A DNA stretch of 64,000 bases from Sphingobacterium pedocola (GCF_015209965.1 NZ_MU158692.1:169311-233310), one strand, 5' to 3'; shown: positions 8,869 to 16,855, counted from the stretch's first letter. Numbers and translations: made by a program. The notes: generated by a model not told the origin, from the letters alone.

Positions 8869-9759
8869 ATGAAGCGTGTTTTAAGCATTATCGTTACGTA
8901 TAACTTCGAACCTTGGTTGGATAAATGTTTATCCAGTCTTTTGCATTCCTCCTATCCTGCCGACCTTATCGTTATAGATAATGCTTCTATAGATAATACT
9001 GTCGAACGGATACGTCAAAACTACCCCCAGGTAATTCTCCTCGCAAGTAGAATAAACCTAGGCTTCGGCAAAGCAAATAATTTAGGATTCGAATATGCGC
9101 TTGATAAAGGCTATGACCTCGTCCTTCTAGTGAACCAAGACGCGTGGGTACAATCAAGCTGCCTAGCCTCTTTAATGGAAAAACCTTACCCCAAAGACAT
9201 CGGCATCATTTCGCCAATGCATTATGACGGAACCGAACAGGTACTCGACAAGGGTTTTGCTGATTATATGCAACAGATGAACACCGATCAAGACCTTGTT
9301 ATCCCTCCGTTTGTAAATGCTGCCTTTTGGCTTATACCGCTATCTATACTGAAAGAGGTGGGAGGTTTTTCTCCTTTGTTCTATCATTATGGCGAGGATA
9401 ATGACTATGTACACCGTTTGCATTATCATGGTTATAAAATAGCGGTAAACCGTAAGGCGATCGCTTACCATGACCGGCAAAATAGAACATCAGATGGTAG
9501 CAAAAAGGCATTTTTCAAGAGAGAGTTCGTCTATTTTTTGACCGAGTACGCCAATATCAACTATAGCTTCCCTAAGGCTTTTACATATGCCGTGCTCGCC
9601 TCGGTAAAAAAATCGCTGCAGGCCATACACAAAGACCGACGTGCCTTTGTTGCCTATCTTAAAGTTGCTCTTAAGCTAATTATGGAAACAAGAGCCGTAG
9701 CCACAACCCGACGAAGGAACAAAAAGATCAATAATACATATTGGCGCAAGAGCCTTTAA
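8869..9759 (+). CDS. Family 2 glycosyltransferase (rhamnosyltransferase-like)
   Basis: A 296-residue cytoplasmic GT-A enzyme. The N-terminal nucleotide-binding region LSIIVTYNFEPWLDKC leads to IDNASIDNT and NLGFGKANN, the usual signature of WbbL-type GT2 transferases; NQDAW supplies the metal-binding acid. Rhamnosyl transfer is a guess from similarity; the window does encode dTDP-rhamnose synthesis. The frame is open to a TTG at 8851 inside the previous gene, but the ATG at 8869 directly precedes the conserved strand and is chosen. It ends 20 bases from a convergent glycosyltransferase. Confidence 0.85.
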   Translation: MKRVLSIIVTYNFEPWLDKCLSSLLHSSYPADLIVIDNASIDNTVERIRQNYPQVILLASRINLGFGKANNLGFEYALDKGYDLVLLVNQDAWVQSSCLASLMEKPYPKDIGIISPMHYDGTEQVLDKGFADYMQQMNTDQDLVIPPFVNAAFWLIPLSILKEVGGFSPLFYHYGEDNDYVHRLHYHGYKIAVNRKAIAYHDRQNRTSDGSKKAFFKREFVYFLTEYANINYSFPKAFTYAVLASVKKSLQAIHKDRRAFVAYLKVALKLIMETRAVATTRRRNKKINNTYWRKSL

Positions 9760-9778
9760 CTTTTCTTAACAAGAAAAA

Positions 9779-10702
9779 TCACCCCCTTCTATTGGTAAGT
9801 CGATGAAAAATTTTATTTCTGATAAATCGTACCCCGCGTTCGGCAAAGCTCCCCTTCCTATCTTTGAAGTATTTTTTTAGCGCTCGGTATCCTTCTTCTG
9901 ACTCCATCACTTCGGACGGGAATCGTTCAATAGGTTCACTGCGGAGTGTAGTAGCAAACATCTCGCTTATTTCAGAATGCACGCCCGTACCATCATGCCC
10001 GATGTTTTCGATAAGCGATTGATTTGGAGACAAAGCTAGTCCGCCGCGTAGAAAGACGCTTGCATACCAGCGGACCGCCCAAGAATCAACTTTTCCTGCC
10101 TTCTGTTGTTGTATCTGCCGCCAAAAATTCATGGTATGATCAAAAGTAAAATCGTTCACCTTTTTCTTGTCGAATTGTCGGATGATTTCATCTATATCTG
10201 CTTCGAAATAATCCCACGCTCGCTTCCAGGTTGCCCAAGCTTGACTGGCTGTGTACCTGGTAAAAAAAACTTCAGCCAAATGAGTCCGTTCCAACTCATA
10301 TATATATCCGCCGATGTGCATGACCGTTTCTTCGTCTTCATACCATGTCAAGGCTCGATTAAAATAGGGCAGGGCATGCTCCGACAGCAGCACATCGTCT
10401 TCCAATACAATAGCTTTGCCATGCTCGTCGATAACTTTGGTGACGCCATCAACGACGTTCTTTGCCAATCCCCAATTTACTTCGCGTTCAATAATGTGTA
10501 CACTTTTGAAGTCCCGAGGAGCGTTGATTACTGCACGGACTTTGTCTACAGCGGCTTTAACAGCGTTATTCCTTGCTCCATCGGAAAAAATATACAGTAT
10601 ACTACTTTGGGCCAGCGGGCTTTTTTCCAACTCATCTAGTGTTCTTCTAGTATGATCGGGCCTATTATATACGAACAGAATAATCGGACTTAGTTTATCC
10701 AT
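9779..10702 (-). CDS. Glycosyltransferase, opposite in direction to its cluster
   Basis: A 307-residue glycosyltransferase with a GT-A fold: ILFVYNRPDHTRRTL at the N-terminus, YIFSDGA, WGLAKNV, and the acidic motif LEDDVLLS that should bind the nucleotide-sugar metal. These features resemble the GNT-I-like and sugar-transferase proteins found beside bacterial capsule genes. It is the only gene of the cluster on the minus strand and has its own candidate promoter (TATATTTG at 10730-10737), so it is an independent unit. Donor and acceptor unknown. Confidence 0.82.
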   Translation of the reverse strand: MDKLSPIILFVYNRPDHTRRTLDELEKSPLAQSSILYIFSDGARNNAVKAAVDKVRAVINAPRDFKSVHIIEREVNWGLAKNVVDGVTKVIDEHGKAIVLEDDVLLSEHALPYFNRALTWYEDEETVMHIGGYIYELERTHLAEVFFTRYTASQAWATWKRAWDYFEADIDEIIRQFDKKKVNDFTFDHTMNFWRQIQQQKAGKVDSWAVRWYASVFLRGGLALSPNQSLIENIGHDGTGVHSEISEMFATTLRSEPIERFPSEVMESEEGYRALKKYFKDRKGSFAERGVRFIRNKIFHRLTNRRG

Positions 10703-10729
10703 GACTTGCTTTTTCGAAAATTACACTTA

Positions 10730-10737
10730 CAAATATA
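10730..10737 (-). promoter_or_regulatory. -7 element of the inverted glycosyltransferase
   Basis: TATATTTG on the minus strand, 28 bases ahead of the start codon at 10702. Confidence 0.4.
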
Positions 10738-10783
10738 AATAAATCAGAGATCTCGCATCCCCGGTAACAGGGCACGCACCAAC

Positions 10784-10888
10784 CTACTGATCTCCTGCCG
10801 TCAACGTTTCATCAAAGTTGCCCACAGCTTCATAAAAATCCGCTAGCTGTTCGTTCAAGTCGGTATAATCATCAATTTGTGTATTCAT
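10784..10888 (-). CDS. Possible small acidic protein, 34 residues
   Basis: A short frame from the ATG at 10888 to a TAG encodes 34 residues, MNTQIDDYTDLNEQ..., ending in TLTAGDQ. It is strongly acidic and resembles nothing I recognise. Support comes from a good -7 element (TATCTTTG at 10902-10909) placed as in other genes of the window. The 478 bases between 10703 and 11180 otherwise hold only promoters. It could equally be a decayed fragment. Confidence 0.3.
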   Translation of the reverse strand: MNTQIDDYTDLNEQLADFYEAVGNFDETLTAGDQ

Positions 10889-10901
10889 GTCCTCATAGAT
10901 T

Positions 10902-10909
10902 CAAAGATA
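10902..10909 (-). promoter_or_regulatory. -7 element ahead of the 34-residue frame
   Basis: TATCTTTG on the minus strand, 13 bases before the ATG at 10888. A nearer ATG at 10896 stops after two further codons. Confidence 0.35.
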
Positions 10910-11121
10910 CTAAATTTTGTCTTTAATATCGGATTTTGTCTATGATCCCCGGGGTCAACACATTTAAATTTGGTTAAAAGTTGGATCAAGTACCTGTTGT
11001 CCCAACCTGCCTTTAGCCTTTTGTTACCAAGGATTTTTATGCGCACCGAAAGGAAACATGGTTCAACGCTTGATACATTGCCTGATTAAAAAATTTGGGA
11101 GGAATATTCTTGAAAATTAAG

Positions 11122-11129
11122 TATCTTTG
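11122..11129 (+). promoter_or_regulatory. -7 element of the antitoxin-like gene
   Basis: TATCTTTG, 51 bases ahead of the start at 11181. A TTTG at 11094-11097 lies 24 bases upstream, slightly too far. Confidence 0.4.
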
Positions 11130-11180
11130 AGTTTGTGCAAAAAAAATAAATTGTAGTACGGCTCTAAAATAAACAAGGTT

Positions 11181-11408
11181 ATGGCAACACTTTCATTTGA
11201 AATAGAATCTTCAGAGGTTTCTGAAATCCGAACAGTGTTGAAAGTCCTTGGAGCAAAAAAAATAAAAATCGTACAACAGGATGGCGCGCACATGAGCAGG
11301 AATGAGTTTTTTGAAAAAATCAACTCCCCTATTAAAGCCATTGAGAATGGAAAGGGAACCTTGATCAAGAGCAAAGAAGAGTTAACGAATTTCTGGGACA
11401 GCCTATGA
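11181..11408 (+). CDS. Antitoxin-like small protein, apparently orphan
   Basis: A 75-residue protein, MATLSFEIESSEVSEIRTVL at the N-terminus, then KKIKIVQQDG and a helical C-terminus ending TLIKSKEELTNFWDSL. Size, an N-terminal strand-helix unit and a C-terminal helix suggest a type II antitoxin of the kind paired with RelE/ParE toxins, but I cannot name the family. The stop codon overlaps an ATG (ATGA at 11405-11408) exactly as in toxin-antitoxin operons, but the following frame ends after six codons. It sits between glycosyltransferases in an accessory region. Function is inference from layout. Confidence 0.5.
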   Translation: MATLSFEIESSEVSEIRTVLKVLGAKKIKIVQQDGAHMSRNEFFEKINSPIKAIENGKGTLIKSKEELTNFWDSL

Positions 11409-11425
11409 ACTATGACATCGTTTAA
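11405..11425 (+). pseudogene. Relic of a toxin start codon
   Basis: The frame ATG AAC TAT GAC ATC GTT TAA encodes MNYDIV and then stops. An N-terminus of this shape and the four-base ATGA overlap with the upstream gene are what a RelE/ParE toxin would show. Only 35 bases remain before the next gene, so any toxin has been deleted. A chance overlap cannot be excluded. Confidence 0.3.
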
Positions 11426-11460
11426 GATCCTTATTTTGATTCTATCTGTATACGATAATT

Positions 11461-12228
11461 ATGACAATAATTAATCCCGCTACGCCCAAAGTCTCCATTG
11501 TCACGGTTGTCTACAACGATGTCCGAGGGATCGAATACACTATCCGCTCGGTCATGAAACAAACCTATGCCGAATTGGAATATATTATTGTGGACGGGCT
11601 TTCAACGGACGGTACGCTGGATATGATAGATCGATACCGGGAAGAGGTGTCTATACTCATCTCAGAAAAAGATAACGGCATTTATGATGCGATGAATAAG
11701 GGGCTTGCTGCCGCCACCGGCGACTATATTCTGTTCCTCAATTCCGGAGATGAATTATATGAAGACATGACACTGGAAAAAATCTTTTCTTCGGCGGAGA
11801 ATGCGGACATTTATTACGGAGAAACGAAACTGATCGGCGAGAAGCGCGACATCATTGGCGACCGCCGGCATAAAACACCCGAACGTTTCGACTGGAAATC
11901 ATTTCGTTATGGTATGAATGTGTGCCATCAAGCTATCTATGTGAAACGGGAGATTGCAGAGCCTTATGATCAGCAGTATCAATTGAGTGCAGATATCGAT
12001 TGGGTAATACGTGCGGCGAAAAAGGCTAAAACTACGGTAAATATTCATCAATATGTAGCGAAGTATCTGGTGGGCGGCGTGTCGCAAAAGAGACATCAAC
12101 AAAGTCTTAGGGAGCGCTATAAAATTTTAAAAAAACACTATGGAACTATTCCCAACATCATAAATCATAGCATCATTGCATTTCGCTTACTCAAACACCG
12201 CATCATACATGGCAAAACAAGAGAATGA
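11461..12228 (+). CDS. Family 2 glycosyltransferase, WcaE-like
   Basis: A 255-residue GT-A glycosyltransferase. It has the family 2 opening VSIVTVVYNDVRGIEYT, the nucleotide-sugar motif IIVDGLSTDGT, and SEKDNGIYDAMNKGL followed by FLNSGDE, a block seen in colanic-acid-type transferases. LSADIDWV near residue 180 is the usual acceptor-side acid region. No membrane helix is evident. The last 20 bases overlap the following small gene. The sugar transferred is unknown. Confidence 0.87.
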   Translation: MTIINPATPKVSIVTVVYNDVRGIEYTIRSVMKQTYAELEYIIVDGLSTDGTLDMIDRYREEVSILISEKDNGIYDAMNKGLAAATGDYILFLNSGDELYEDMTLEKIFSSAENADIYYGETKLIGEKRDIIGDRRHKTPERFDWKSFRYGMNVCHQAIYVKREIAEPYDQQYQLSADIDWVIRAAKKAKTTVNIHQYVAKYLVGGVSQKRHQQSLRERYKILKKHYGTIPNIINHSIIAFRLLKHRIIHGKTRE

Positions 12229-12445
12229 TTTTTTTAATCCTGAACTACTAATAGAGCTAGCCAATTCGAAAATGCCATTCGGAAAATATCAAGGATGGTT
12301 ACTATGTCGTTTGCCGGAGCCTTATCTAGTTTGGTTTCATAAAAAAGGATTTCCTCCCGGAAAATTAGGAATCCAGCTGGCTACTTTATACGAAATCAAA
12401 CTGAATGGCCTTGAGTATCTCTTAACGCCCCTAATTAAGAAGTAA
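12209..12445 (+). CDS. DUF3820 family protein
   Basis: A 78-residue protein with the DUF3820 signature: MPFGKYQG, LPEPYLVWFHKKGFPPGKLG, then an IKLNGLE helix. The domain occurs alone or fused to exonucleases in bacteria and has no established activity. The chosen ATG at 12209 overlaps the glycosyltransferase by 20 bases; an upstream ATG at 12176 would lengthen the overlap and add unconserved residues. Probably not part of glycan synthesis. Confidence 0.8.
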   Translation: MAKQENDFFNPELLIELANSKMPFGKYQGWLLCRLPEPYLVWFHKKGFPPGKLGIQLATLYEIKLNGLEYLLTPLIKK

Positions 12446-12456
12446 TATTTTTTTCC

Positions 12457-12464
12457 TACCTTTG
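12457..12464 (+). promoter_or_regulatory. -7 element of trhO
   Basis: TACCTTTG, 52 bases ahead of the trhO start and 12 bases after the DUF3820 stop. Confidence 0.45.
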
Positions 12465-12516
12465 TTCGCAGATTTTTTTAACATTAAACGCCGTTTGCAG
12501 CGGTATCAATGAATAT

Positions 12517-13503
12517 ATGGCACTATATAAAACATTGCTGTACTACTGTTACAGCCCTATCGAACATGCAGAGCAATTTGCTGCAGACCATTTAGAATTT
12601 TGTAAATCACTAGGTCTAGTTGGTCGAATTATCGTTGCCGACGAAGGACTAAATGGCACAGTGTCTGGCACAGCAGCATCGTGTCAAGCTTATATGGACG
12701 CTGTGCACGCTGATGCCCGTTTTGCAAAAACAGATTTTAAAATTGACAACGTAGAGGAACCTTCCTTTATTAAGATGCATTGCCGTTATAAATCTGAGAT
12801 CGTACACTCTGGACTTCGAAATCCCGAAATAATTGATCCCAACAAACAAACCGGTGTACATTTAGAACCCACCGAGTTTATGGAGATGAAAGACCGTGAT
12901 GATGTCATCGTGCTGGATGTACGGTCTAATTACGAACACAATGTCGGTCGTTTTAAAAATGCAGTAACGCTAGACATCGAAAATTTCAGGGAATTTCCAG
13001 AGAAAGTTAAGGAACTGGAACAATACAAAGGCAAAAAGATTTTGACCTACTGTACAGGAGGGATCAAATGTGAAAAAGCTTCCGCTCTCCTATTACAAGA
13101 AGGATTTGAAGAAGTATATCAGTTGCATGGCGGAATTATTAAATATGGCAAAGAGGCCGGCGGAAAAGATTTTGAAGGAAAGTGCTACGTTTTCGATAAC
13201 AGAGTGACCGTTGATGTTAACAACGTAAATCCCGTTGTCGTCTCCACGTGTAGAAACTGTGGCACAACAACCCCTAAAATGATAAATTGCGCAAGTGCTG
13301 AATGCAACGAGCACTTTACACAATGCGATGAATGCGGATGGGAAATGGAAGGTTGTTGCTCAGATGAGTGCAAATCAAATCCGCATAAACGTGAATATGA
13401 TGGAACAGGATATTATGTAAAAGTACCTCAACCGGTAAACGTTGAAAAAATAAGCAAACGTAAGCATAAAAAATTTCCGTCTAAAGACCAAGTCAATCTA
13501 TAA
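12517..13503 (+). CDS. trhO: tRNA uridine(34) hydroxylase (rhodanese-like, YceA)
   Basis: Catalyses oxygen-dependent 5-hydroxylation of wobble uridine 34 in tRNA. The 328 residues carry an N-terminal UPF0176 domain (IVADEGLNGTVSG at about 39-51), a rhodanese domain (VLDVRSNYEHNVGRFKNA), the active-site loop YCTGGIKCEKA with C179 and C185, and a cysteine-rich C-terminal zinc-type region (CRNCG, CDECG, CCSDEC). This matches TrhO. A terminator hairpin separates it from convergent trmB, another tRNA modification gene. Confidence 0.92.
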   Translation: MALYKTLLYYCYSPIEHAEQFAADHLEFCKSLGLVGRIIVADEGLNGTVSGTAASCQAYMDAVHADARFAKTDFKIDNVEEPSFIKMHCRYKSEIVHSGLRNPEIIDPNKQTGVHLEPTEFMEMKDRDDVIVLDVRSNYEHNVGRFKNAVTLDIENFREFPEKVKELEQYKGKKILTYCTGGIKCEKASALLLQEGFEEVYQLHGGIIKYGKEAGGKDFEGKCYVFDNRVTVDVNNVNPVVVSTCRNCGTTTPKMINCASAECNEHFTQCDECGWEMEGCCSDECKSNPHKREYDGTGYYVKVPQPVNVEKISKRKHKKFPSKDQVNL

Positions 13504-13508
13504 CCTCA

Positions 13509-13529
13509 AAGCGTCTATGATAGATGCTT
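13509..13529. terminator. Hairpin between convergent trhO and trmB
   Basis: Arms AAGCGTCTAT and ATAGATGCTT form a ten-pair stem with one G-T pair and a tiny loop. A second small palindrome (13531-13541) overlaps the trmB stop. No long T-run is present, so it may act bidirectionally but weakly. Confidence 0.5.
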
Positions 13530-13534
13530 TGGCA

Positions 13535-14188
13535 TTATGCCTTAAACGTCCACTGAACGTAATTTATATTCTTATCAACAGCGAGATATTTTCGCTCATA
13601 GTATGTTTTAATAGACAATACTTCATCTACTAGATTCGACTTGTACAGGTCTGCTGTTTCCTTATTTTTGGGGGTCTCCAAAAGCGCTAATTGCTCCAGT
13701 GTATAGGCATAAAATCCGTCGTTGTCCGTTTTTAGATGCATAATTCCTTCTTCTTTAAGAACAAGCTGGTAACGCTCTAAAAACTTAGGATTTGTTAATC
13801 TCTTCTTTTCTCTGCTATCTTGTGGTTGAGGATCAGGGAATGTAATCCATATTTCCGACACTTCGTTTTCTTCAAAGAATTCTAAGATTTTCTCAATTTG
13901 GATACGCAAAAATCCCACATTGGCAATTCCTTCCTCCAAAGCCGTTTTTGCACCTCTCCAAATACGGTTTCCTTTGTAATCTATTCCGATAAAGTTTCTT
14001 TCTGGAAACAACTTTGCCAAATTAACGGTATACTCTCCTTTGCCACATGCCAGTTCCAAAACTAAGGGCTTATCATTTCCGAAGAATTCGGAAGACCATT
14101 TTCCTTTATATCCAAGACCTGCATCCAATTGAACAACATTTTTGAAGGTTGCTACTTCTGCAAATTTTCTTAACTTATCCTTACCCAT
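13535..14188 (-). CDS. trmB: tRNA (guanine-N7)-methyltransferase
   Basis: Methylates guanine 46 of tRNA using SAM. The 217 residues include the SAM motif LELACGKGEYT (about 44-54), IGIDYKGNRIWRGAKTA, and the TrmB signature WITFPDPQPQDSREKKRLTNP. Length is normal. It is convergent with trhO and divergent from the GDP-fucose synthase gene, with about 55 bases between the two starts. Confidence 0.95.
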   Translation of the reverse strand: MGKDKLRKFAEVATFKNVVQLDAGLGYKGKWSSEFFGNDKPLVLELACGKGEYTVNLAKLFPERNFIGIDYKGNRIWRGAKTALEEGIANVGFLRIQIEKILEFFEENEVSEIWITFPDPQPQDSREKKRLTNPKFLERYQLVLKEEGIMHLKTDNDGFYAYTLEQLALLETPKNKETADLYKSNLVDEVLSIKTYYERKYLAVDKNINYVQWTFKA

Positions 14189-14216
14189 ACCAAATATTAA
14201 GTCGCAAAAATAACCT

Positions 14217-14224
14217 TATATTTG
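14217..14224 (+). promoter_or_regulatory. -7 element of the GDP-fucose synthase gene
   Basis: TATATTTG, 19 bases ahead of the GTG start at 14244. Confidence 0.45.
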
Positions 14225-14243
14225 CAGGAATCAATAATTTATC

Positions 14244-15173
14244 GTGGAAAAAGAAGCTAAAATATTTGTTGCGGGGCATAGAGGAATGGTCGGTTCAGCT
14301 ATTCACCGCAGATTAATAGAGTTGGGATATACAAACATCCTAACTCGAACCTCTAAGAAGTTAGATCTTAGAAATCAAACCGAAGTTGCCAATTTTTTTG
14401 CTCAGGAAAAACCCAAATACGTTTTTTTAGCTGCCGCAAAAGTGGGCGGAATTATGGCAAATAATATTTATCGCGCTGATTTCATCTACGAAAATCTTGC
14501 TATTCAGAACAACGTAATTCATCAATCATACGTAAACAACGTTCAAAAATTAATGTTTTTAGGTTCTTCGTGTATTTATCCCAAATTAGCTGCCCAGCCT
14601 CTTAAAGAAGACTATTTATTAACAGGCACGTTAGAACCTACTAATGAGCCTTATGCGATCGCAAAAATAGCAGGCATCAAAATGTGTGAATCCTATCGCG
14701 CACAATACAATTGTAATTTCATCTCCGTCATGCCAACTAATTTATACGGTATAAATGACAATTATCACCCACAAAATTCGCACGTTTTACCAGCTTTAAT
14801 TCGTCGCTTTCACGAGGCGAAAGAAAATAATTATCCACAGGTTACCATATGGGGCACAGGCACTCCCCTTCGTGAATTTCTGTTTTCCGAAGATCTTGCT
14901 GATGCTTGTGCTTTTTTGATGGAGAACTATGATGGAGAACAGTTCGTGAATATTGGGATTGGTAGCGATATTAGTATCAAAGATCTTGCTTTACTGATAA
15001 AAGATGTCATCGGATATCACGGTGAGATCACATTTGATTCCTCCAAACCGGATGGCACACCCCGAAAACTAATGGATGTATCCAAACTTCATAGCCTTGG
15101 TTGGAAACACAAAACCCCTTTGAAAGAAGGGATTAAACGTGCATATATTGATTTTAAAGAAAAAGAACTTTAA
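14244..15173 (+). CDS. fcl: GDP-L-fucose synthase
   Basis: Converts GDP-4-keto-6-deoxymannose to GDP-L-fucose by epimerisation and NADPH reduction. The 309-residue SDR enzyme has the nucleotide motif GHRGMVGSA (11-19), AAAKVGGI, SSCIYP and the catalytic YAIAK. The start is GTG; no nearby ATG precedes the conserved strand. Its usual partner gmd (GDP-mannose dehydratase) is not in the window, while a GDP-mannose pyrophosphorylase gene lies at 55.5 kb. The TAA stop overlaps the stop of the convergent downstream gene. Confidence 0.93.
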   Translation: MEKEAKIFVAGHRGMVGSAIHRRLIELGYTNILTRTSKKLDLRNQTEVANFFAQEKPKYVFLAAAKVGGIMANNIYRADFIYENLAIQNNVIHQSYVNNVQKLMFLGSSCIYPKLAAQPLKEDYLLTGTLEPTNEPYAIAKIAGIKMCESYRAQYNCNFISVMPTNLYGINDNYHPQNSHVLPALIRRFHEAKENNYPQVTIWGTGTPLREFLFSEDLADACAFLMENYDGEQFVNIGIGSDISIKDLALLIKDVIGYHGEITFDSSKPDGTPRKLMDVSKLHSLGWKHKTPLKEGIKRAYIDFKEKEL

Positions 15174-15688
15174 TAAGTCTTACTACTTGGCGGAATACCA
15201 AAATTAATAACATCCGGTTCATCCTCTAGTGGAGGTACATCGTTGTGCTTCTTTTTCTTCTTTGGTTTTACGAACTCGGTTACCTTAGATATAGCGGATA
15301 TCACGCTGTTTTGGTTAATCTGTCCTGCTGCAGTTTCAGAAGCCAGTAATACTAAAGATTTTTTCAACCAACCTGACCCTTTAAGAAGCGTTTTATTTAA
15401 CACAAGTGGTAATCCTAATTGCAGCGTACGGGTAAACCAATCCGAACGACTGCCTTGTTTTATCTCATTCTCCGACTCTCCCTCAGACATCAGAGAAATC
15501 AAACCCTTTACCAGTCCGTATCCTGGCACCCGCGATGTAATTGCGCTAAGTACACGATAAGGTGTTCCTACTTTTTTACGTAGTAGCGTGTATTGAGTGC
15601 TCAAATAAAACTCTTGTTCGTTTCTCAGCTTTTTCAAACGGGCAATCTCAGCCTTCAACTCATCAATATTATTTATTTTCGTACTCAT
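15170..15688 (-). CDS. Hypothetical protein of the holin/YtxH cluster
   Basis: A 172-residue protein I cannot name. Residues 5-35 form a charged coiled-coil-like segment (IDELKAEIARLKKLRNEQ). The middle is moderately hydrophobic, the tail basic (KPKKKKK), and no signal peptide is present. Its start overlaps the end of the holin-like gene by 20 bases, so it is certainly co-translated with it. Bacteroidota genomes often keep a short gene of this type beside a YtxH and a holin-like gene, suggesting an envelope-stress complex (inference). Confidence 0.65.
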   Translation of the reverse strand: MSTKINNIDELKAEIARLKKLRNEQEFYLSTQYTLLRKKVGTPYRVLSAITSRVPGYGLVKGLISLMSEGESENEIKQGSRSDWFTRTLQLGLPLVLNKTLLKGSGWLKKSLVLLASETAAGQINQNSVISAISKVTEFVKPKKKKKHNDVPPLEDEPDVINFGIPPSSKTY

Positions 15689-16139
15689 GGTTCAAATCCT
15701 TTTTGATAATTTCTTTAACATCATCTTCAACCTTTTCGGCTAGATCCGCCAAATCCTGATCTGTATCTTCTCCCTCAAAATATTCATCATCCTCTTTCCA
15801 TTTTCCCATCACTTTTTGAATCGTAATATCCATAAGTTTTGCCTCCAATTTCGGTTCAAAAAATTTAATCATTAGCAATAACACTAAAAAGATACCACCC
15901 GTTGCTAGAAAACCCAAAGAATAACTCCCCAAAAGCTCGCCTAAATAAAAACCTAAAGCCAACGAAAAGAAAAAAATGATTATCAATAATAAAACTAACT
16001 TACTTACATCTACTATCAATGCACCTATTATCCTCGACGACCTCGAAACGACCTTTAATTTAATTAAATCTATCCGGGTATCCACATATTCCTGGATCTT
16101 TTGGAAACTCCCCGAAAAAGAAAATTTTTGCTCTTCCAT
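15669..16139 (-). CDS. Holin-like membrane protein (phage holin 3_6 superfamily)
   Basis: A 156-residue membrane protein. Two strongly hydrophobic helices (about residues 42-68 and 76-98) are separated by GELLGSYSLG. An amphipathic N-terminal helix VDTRIDLIKLKVV and a long acidic C-terminal tail flank them. The pattern fits chromosomal holin-like proteins, sometimes called competence-protein or holin-X relatives. No lysis or phage genes are nearby, so the name reflects topology only. It lies between ytxH-like and hypothetical genes on the same strand. Confidence 0.7.
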   Translation of the reverse strand: MEEQKFSFSGSFQKIQEYVDTRIDLIKLKVVSRSSRIIGALIVDVSKLVLLLIIIFFFSLALGFYLGELLGSYSLGFLATGGIFLVLLLMIKFFEPKLEAKLMDITIQKVMGKWKEDDEYFEGEDTDQDLADLAEKVEDDVKEIIKKDLNHEYENK

Positions 16140-16154
16140 TCATTTGCTTTTTAT

Positions 16155-16187
16155 AAAGAGCCATGTCTATTTATTACATGGCTCTTT
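16155..16187 (-). terminator. Strong hairpin between ytxH-like and holin-like genes
   Basis: Perfect 12-pair inverted repeat (AAAGAGCCATGT / ACATGGCTCTTT) with a nine-base loop, only 15 bases ahead of the holin-like start. The following minus-strand sequence is A-rich rather than T-rich, so it may be an attenuator or RNA-processing site rather than a full terminator. Confidence 0.6.
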
Positions 16188-16225
16188 AGATTGAATACAC
16201 ACCCTACTATTTTTGTCACTTTATT

Positions 16226-16495
16226 TTAGGCATGTTCTTCTATTTCGTCTTCTAAGATAACTTCAGCTTTCGAAAGTTTCGTCTTCACTACCGAAACAAT
16301 TTTCTCTTTAAAATCATTCAACTGATCAAGTTGTTCTTCGGCTCTTTCCTTCAAAGCTTCGCCCAAATCAGCTAAAGATTCGTTAATCTTGTCTCTCGTT
16401 TCAGTTCCCTTCTCTGGCGCAAACAAAACGCCTAATACAGCTCCTGCAGCAAGTCCTGCTAGCAAAGCTGCTACAATTTTTCCGCTATCGTTCAT
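16226..16495 (-). CDS. YtxH domain protein
   Basis: An 89-residue protein with one N-terminal membrane helix (KIVAALLAGLAAGAVLGVLFAPEKG) of the YtxH/gas-vesicle-like type, followed by a charged helical tail (ESLADLGEALKERAEEQ). YtxH proteins are small general-stress membrane proteins without known enzymatic activity. It is first in the minus-strand run ytxH-like, holin-like, hypothetical, and a hairpin after it may reduce transcription of the other two. Confidence 0.8.
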   Translation of the reverse strand: MNDSGKIVAALLAGLAAGAVLGVLFAPEKGTETRDKINESLADLGEALKERAEEQLDQLNDFKEKIVSVVKTKLSKAEVILEDEIEEHA

Positions 16496-16855
16496 TACTA
16501 TTCAAAATTTATTTGTACTAATCCATTCTATATTAGTAAACAACTAAAACCTAAAATCGTTTAATTTATTTACATTTTCGTTGTTCACCCCCTTAAGTTA
16601 CAACTTTTGTTGAATTTCAGCAAAAACAAAACGTGATTTCGAAAATAATTTTGATTCATCGTGGACTGTAGTATAACCTATTTAAACCCAACAGGCTAAG
16701 TATAATATAAAATCCGCGAATATATTAGTCCTCCACGTTATCGAATTCAACACATACACGTTCCGCTCTACATAAATTTCGAATAATAGAGGAGGGATAT
16801 ATTTGCATGTAACAGCAATTTTCCCTAAGTTTAAGAAACCAATTTAATTAGCTAC
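16496..16855. other. Divergent intergenic region before comM
   Basis: These 360 bases hold no credible gene. On the right is the comM -7 element. Near 16520-16545 lies an imperfect inverted repeat around TACTAAT/ATTAGTA in the expected promoter area of the ytxH-like gene. Nothing else is recognisable. Confidence 0.4.
16798..16805 (+). promoter_or_regulatory. -7 element of comM
   Basis: TATATTTG, 50 bases ahead of the comM start. Confidence 0.45.

Noticed and set aside
9761..9777. TTTTCTT/AAGAAAA hairpin between convergent glycosyltransferases as a terminator
   Set aside because: Only A-T-rich pairs with one G-C pair and a three-base loop; too weak to list as a terminator, though it may help.
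10930..10970. CCCCGGGG-centred palindrome near 10950
   Set aside because: Short and imperfect, with no link to a gene end or promoter; not enough to claim a site.
15669..16139. Holin-like gene as a sign of a prophage
   Set aside because: No endolysin, capsid, integrase or tail genes are nearby; chromosomal holin-like proteins beside YtxH are common in this phylum.
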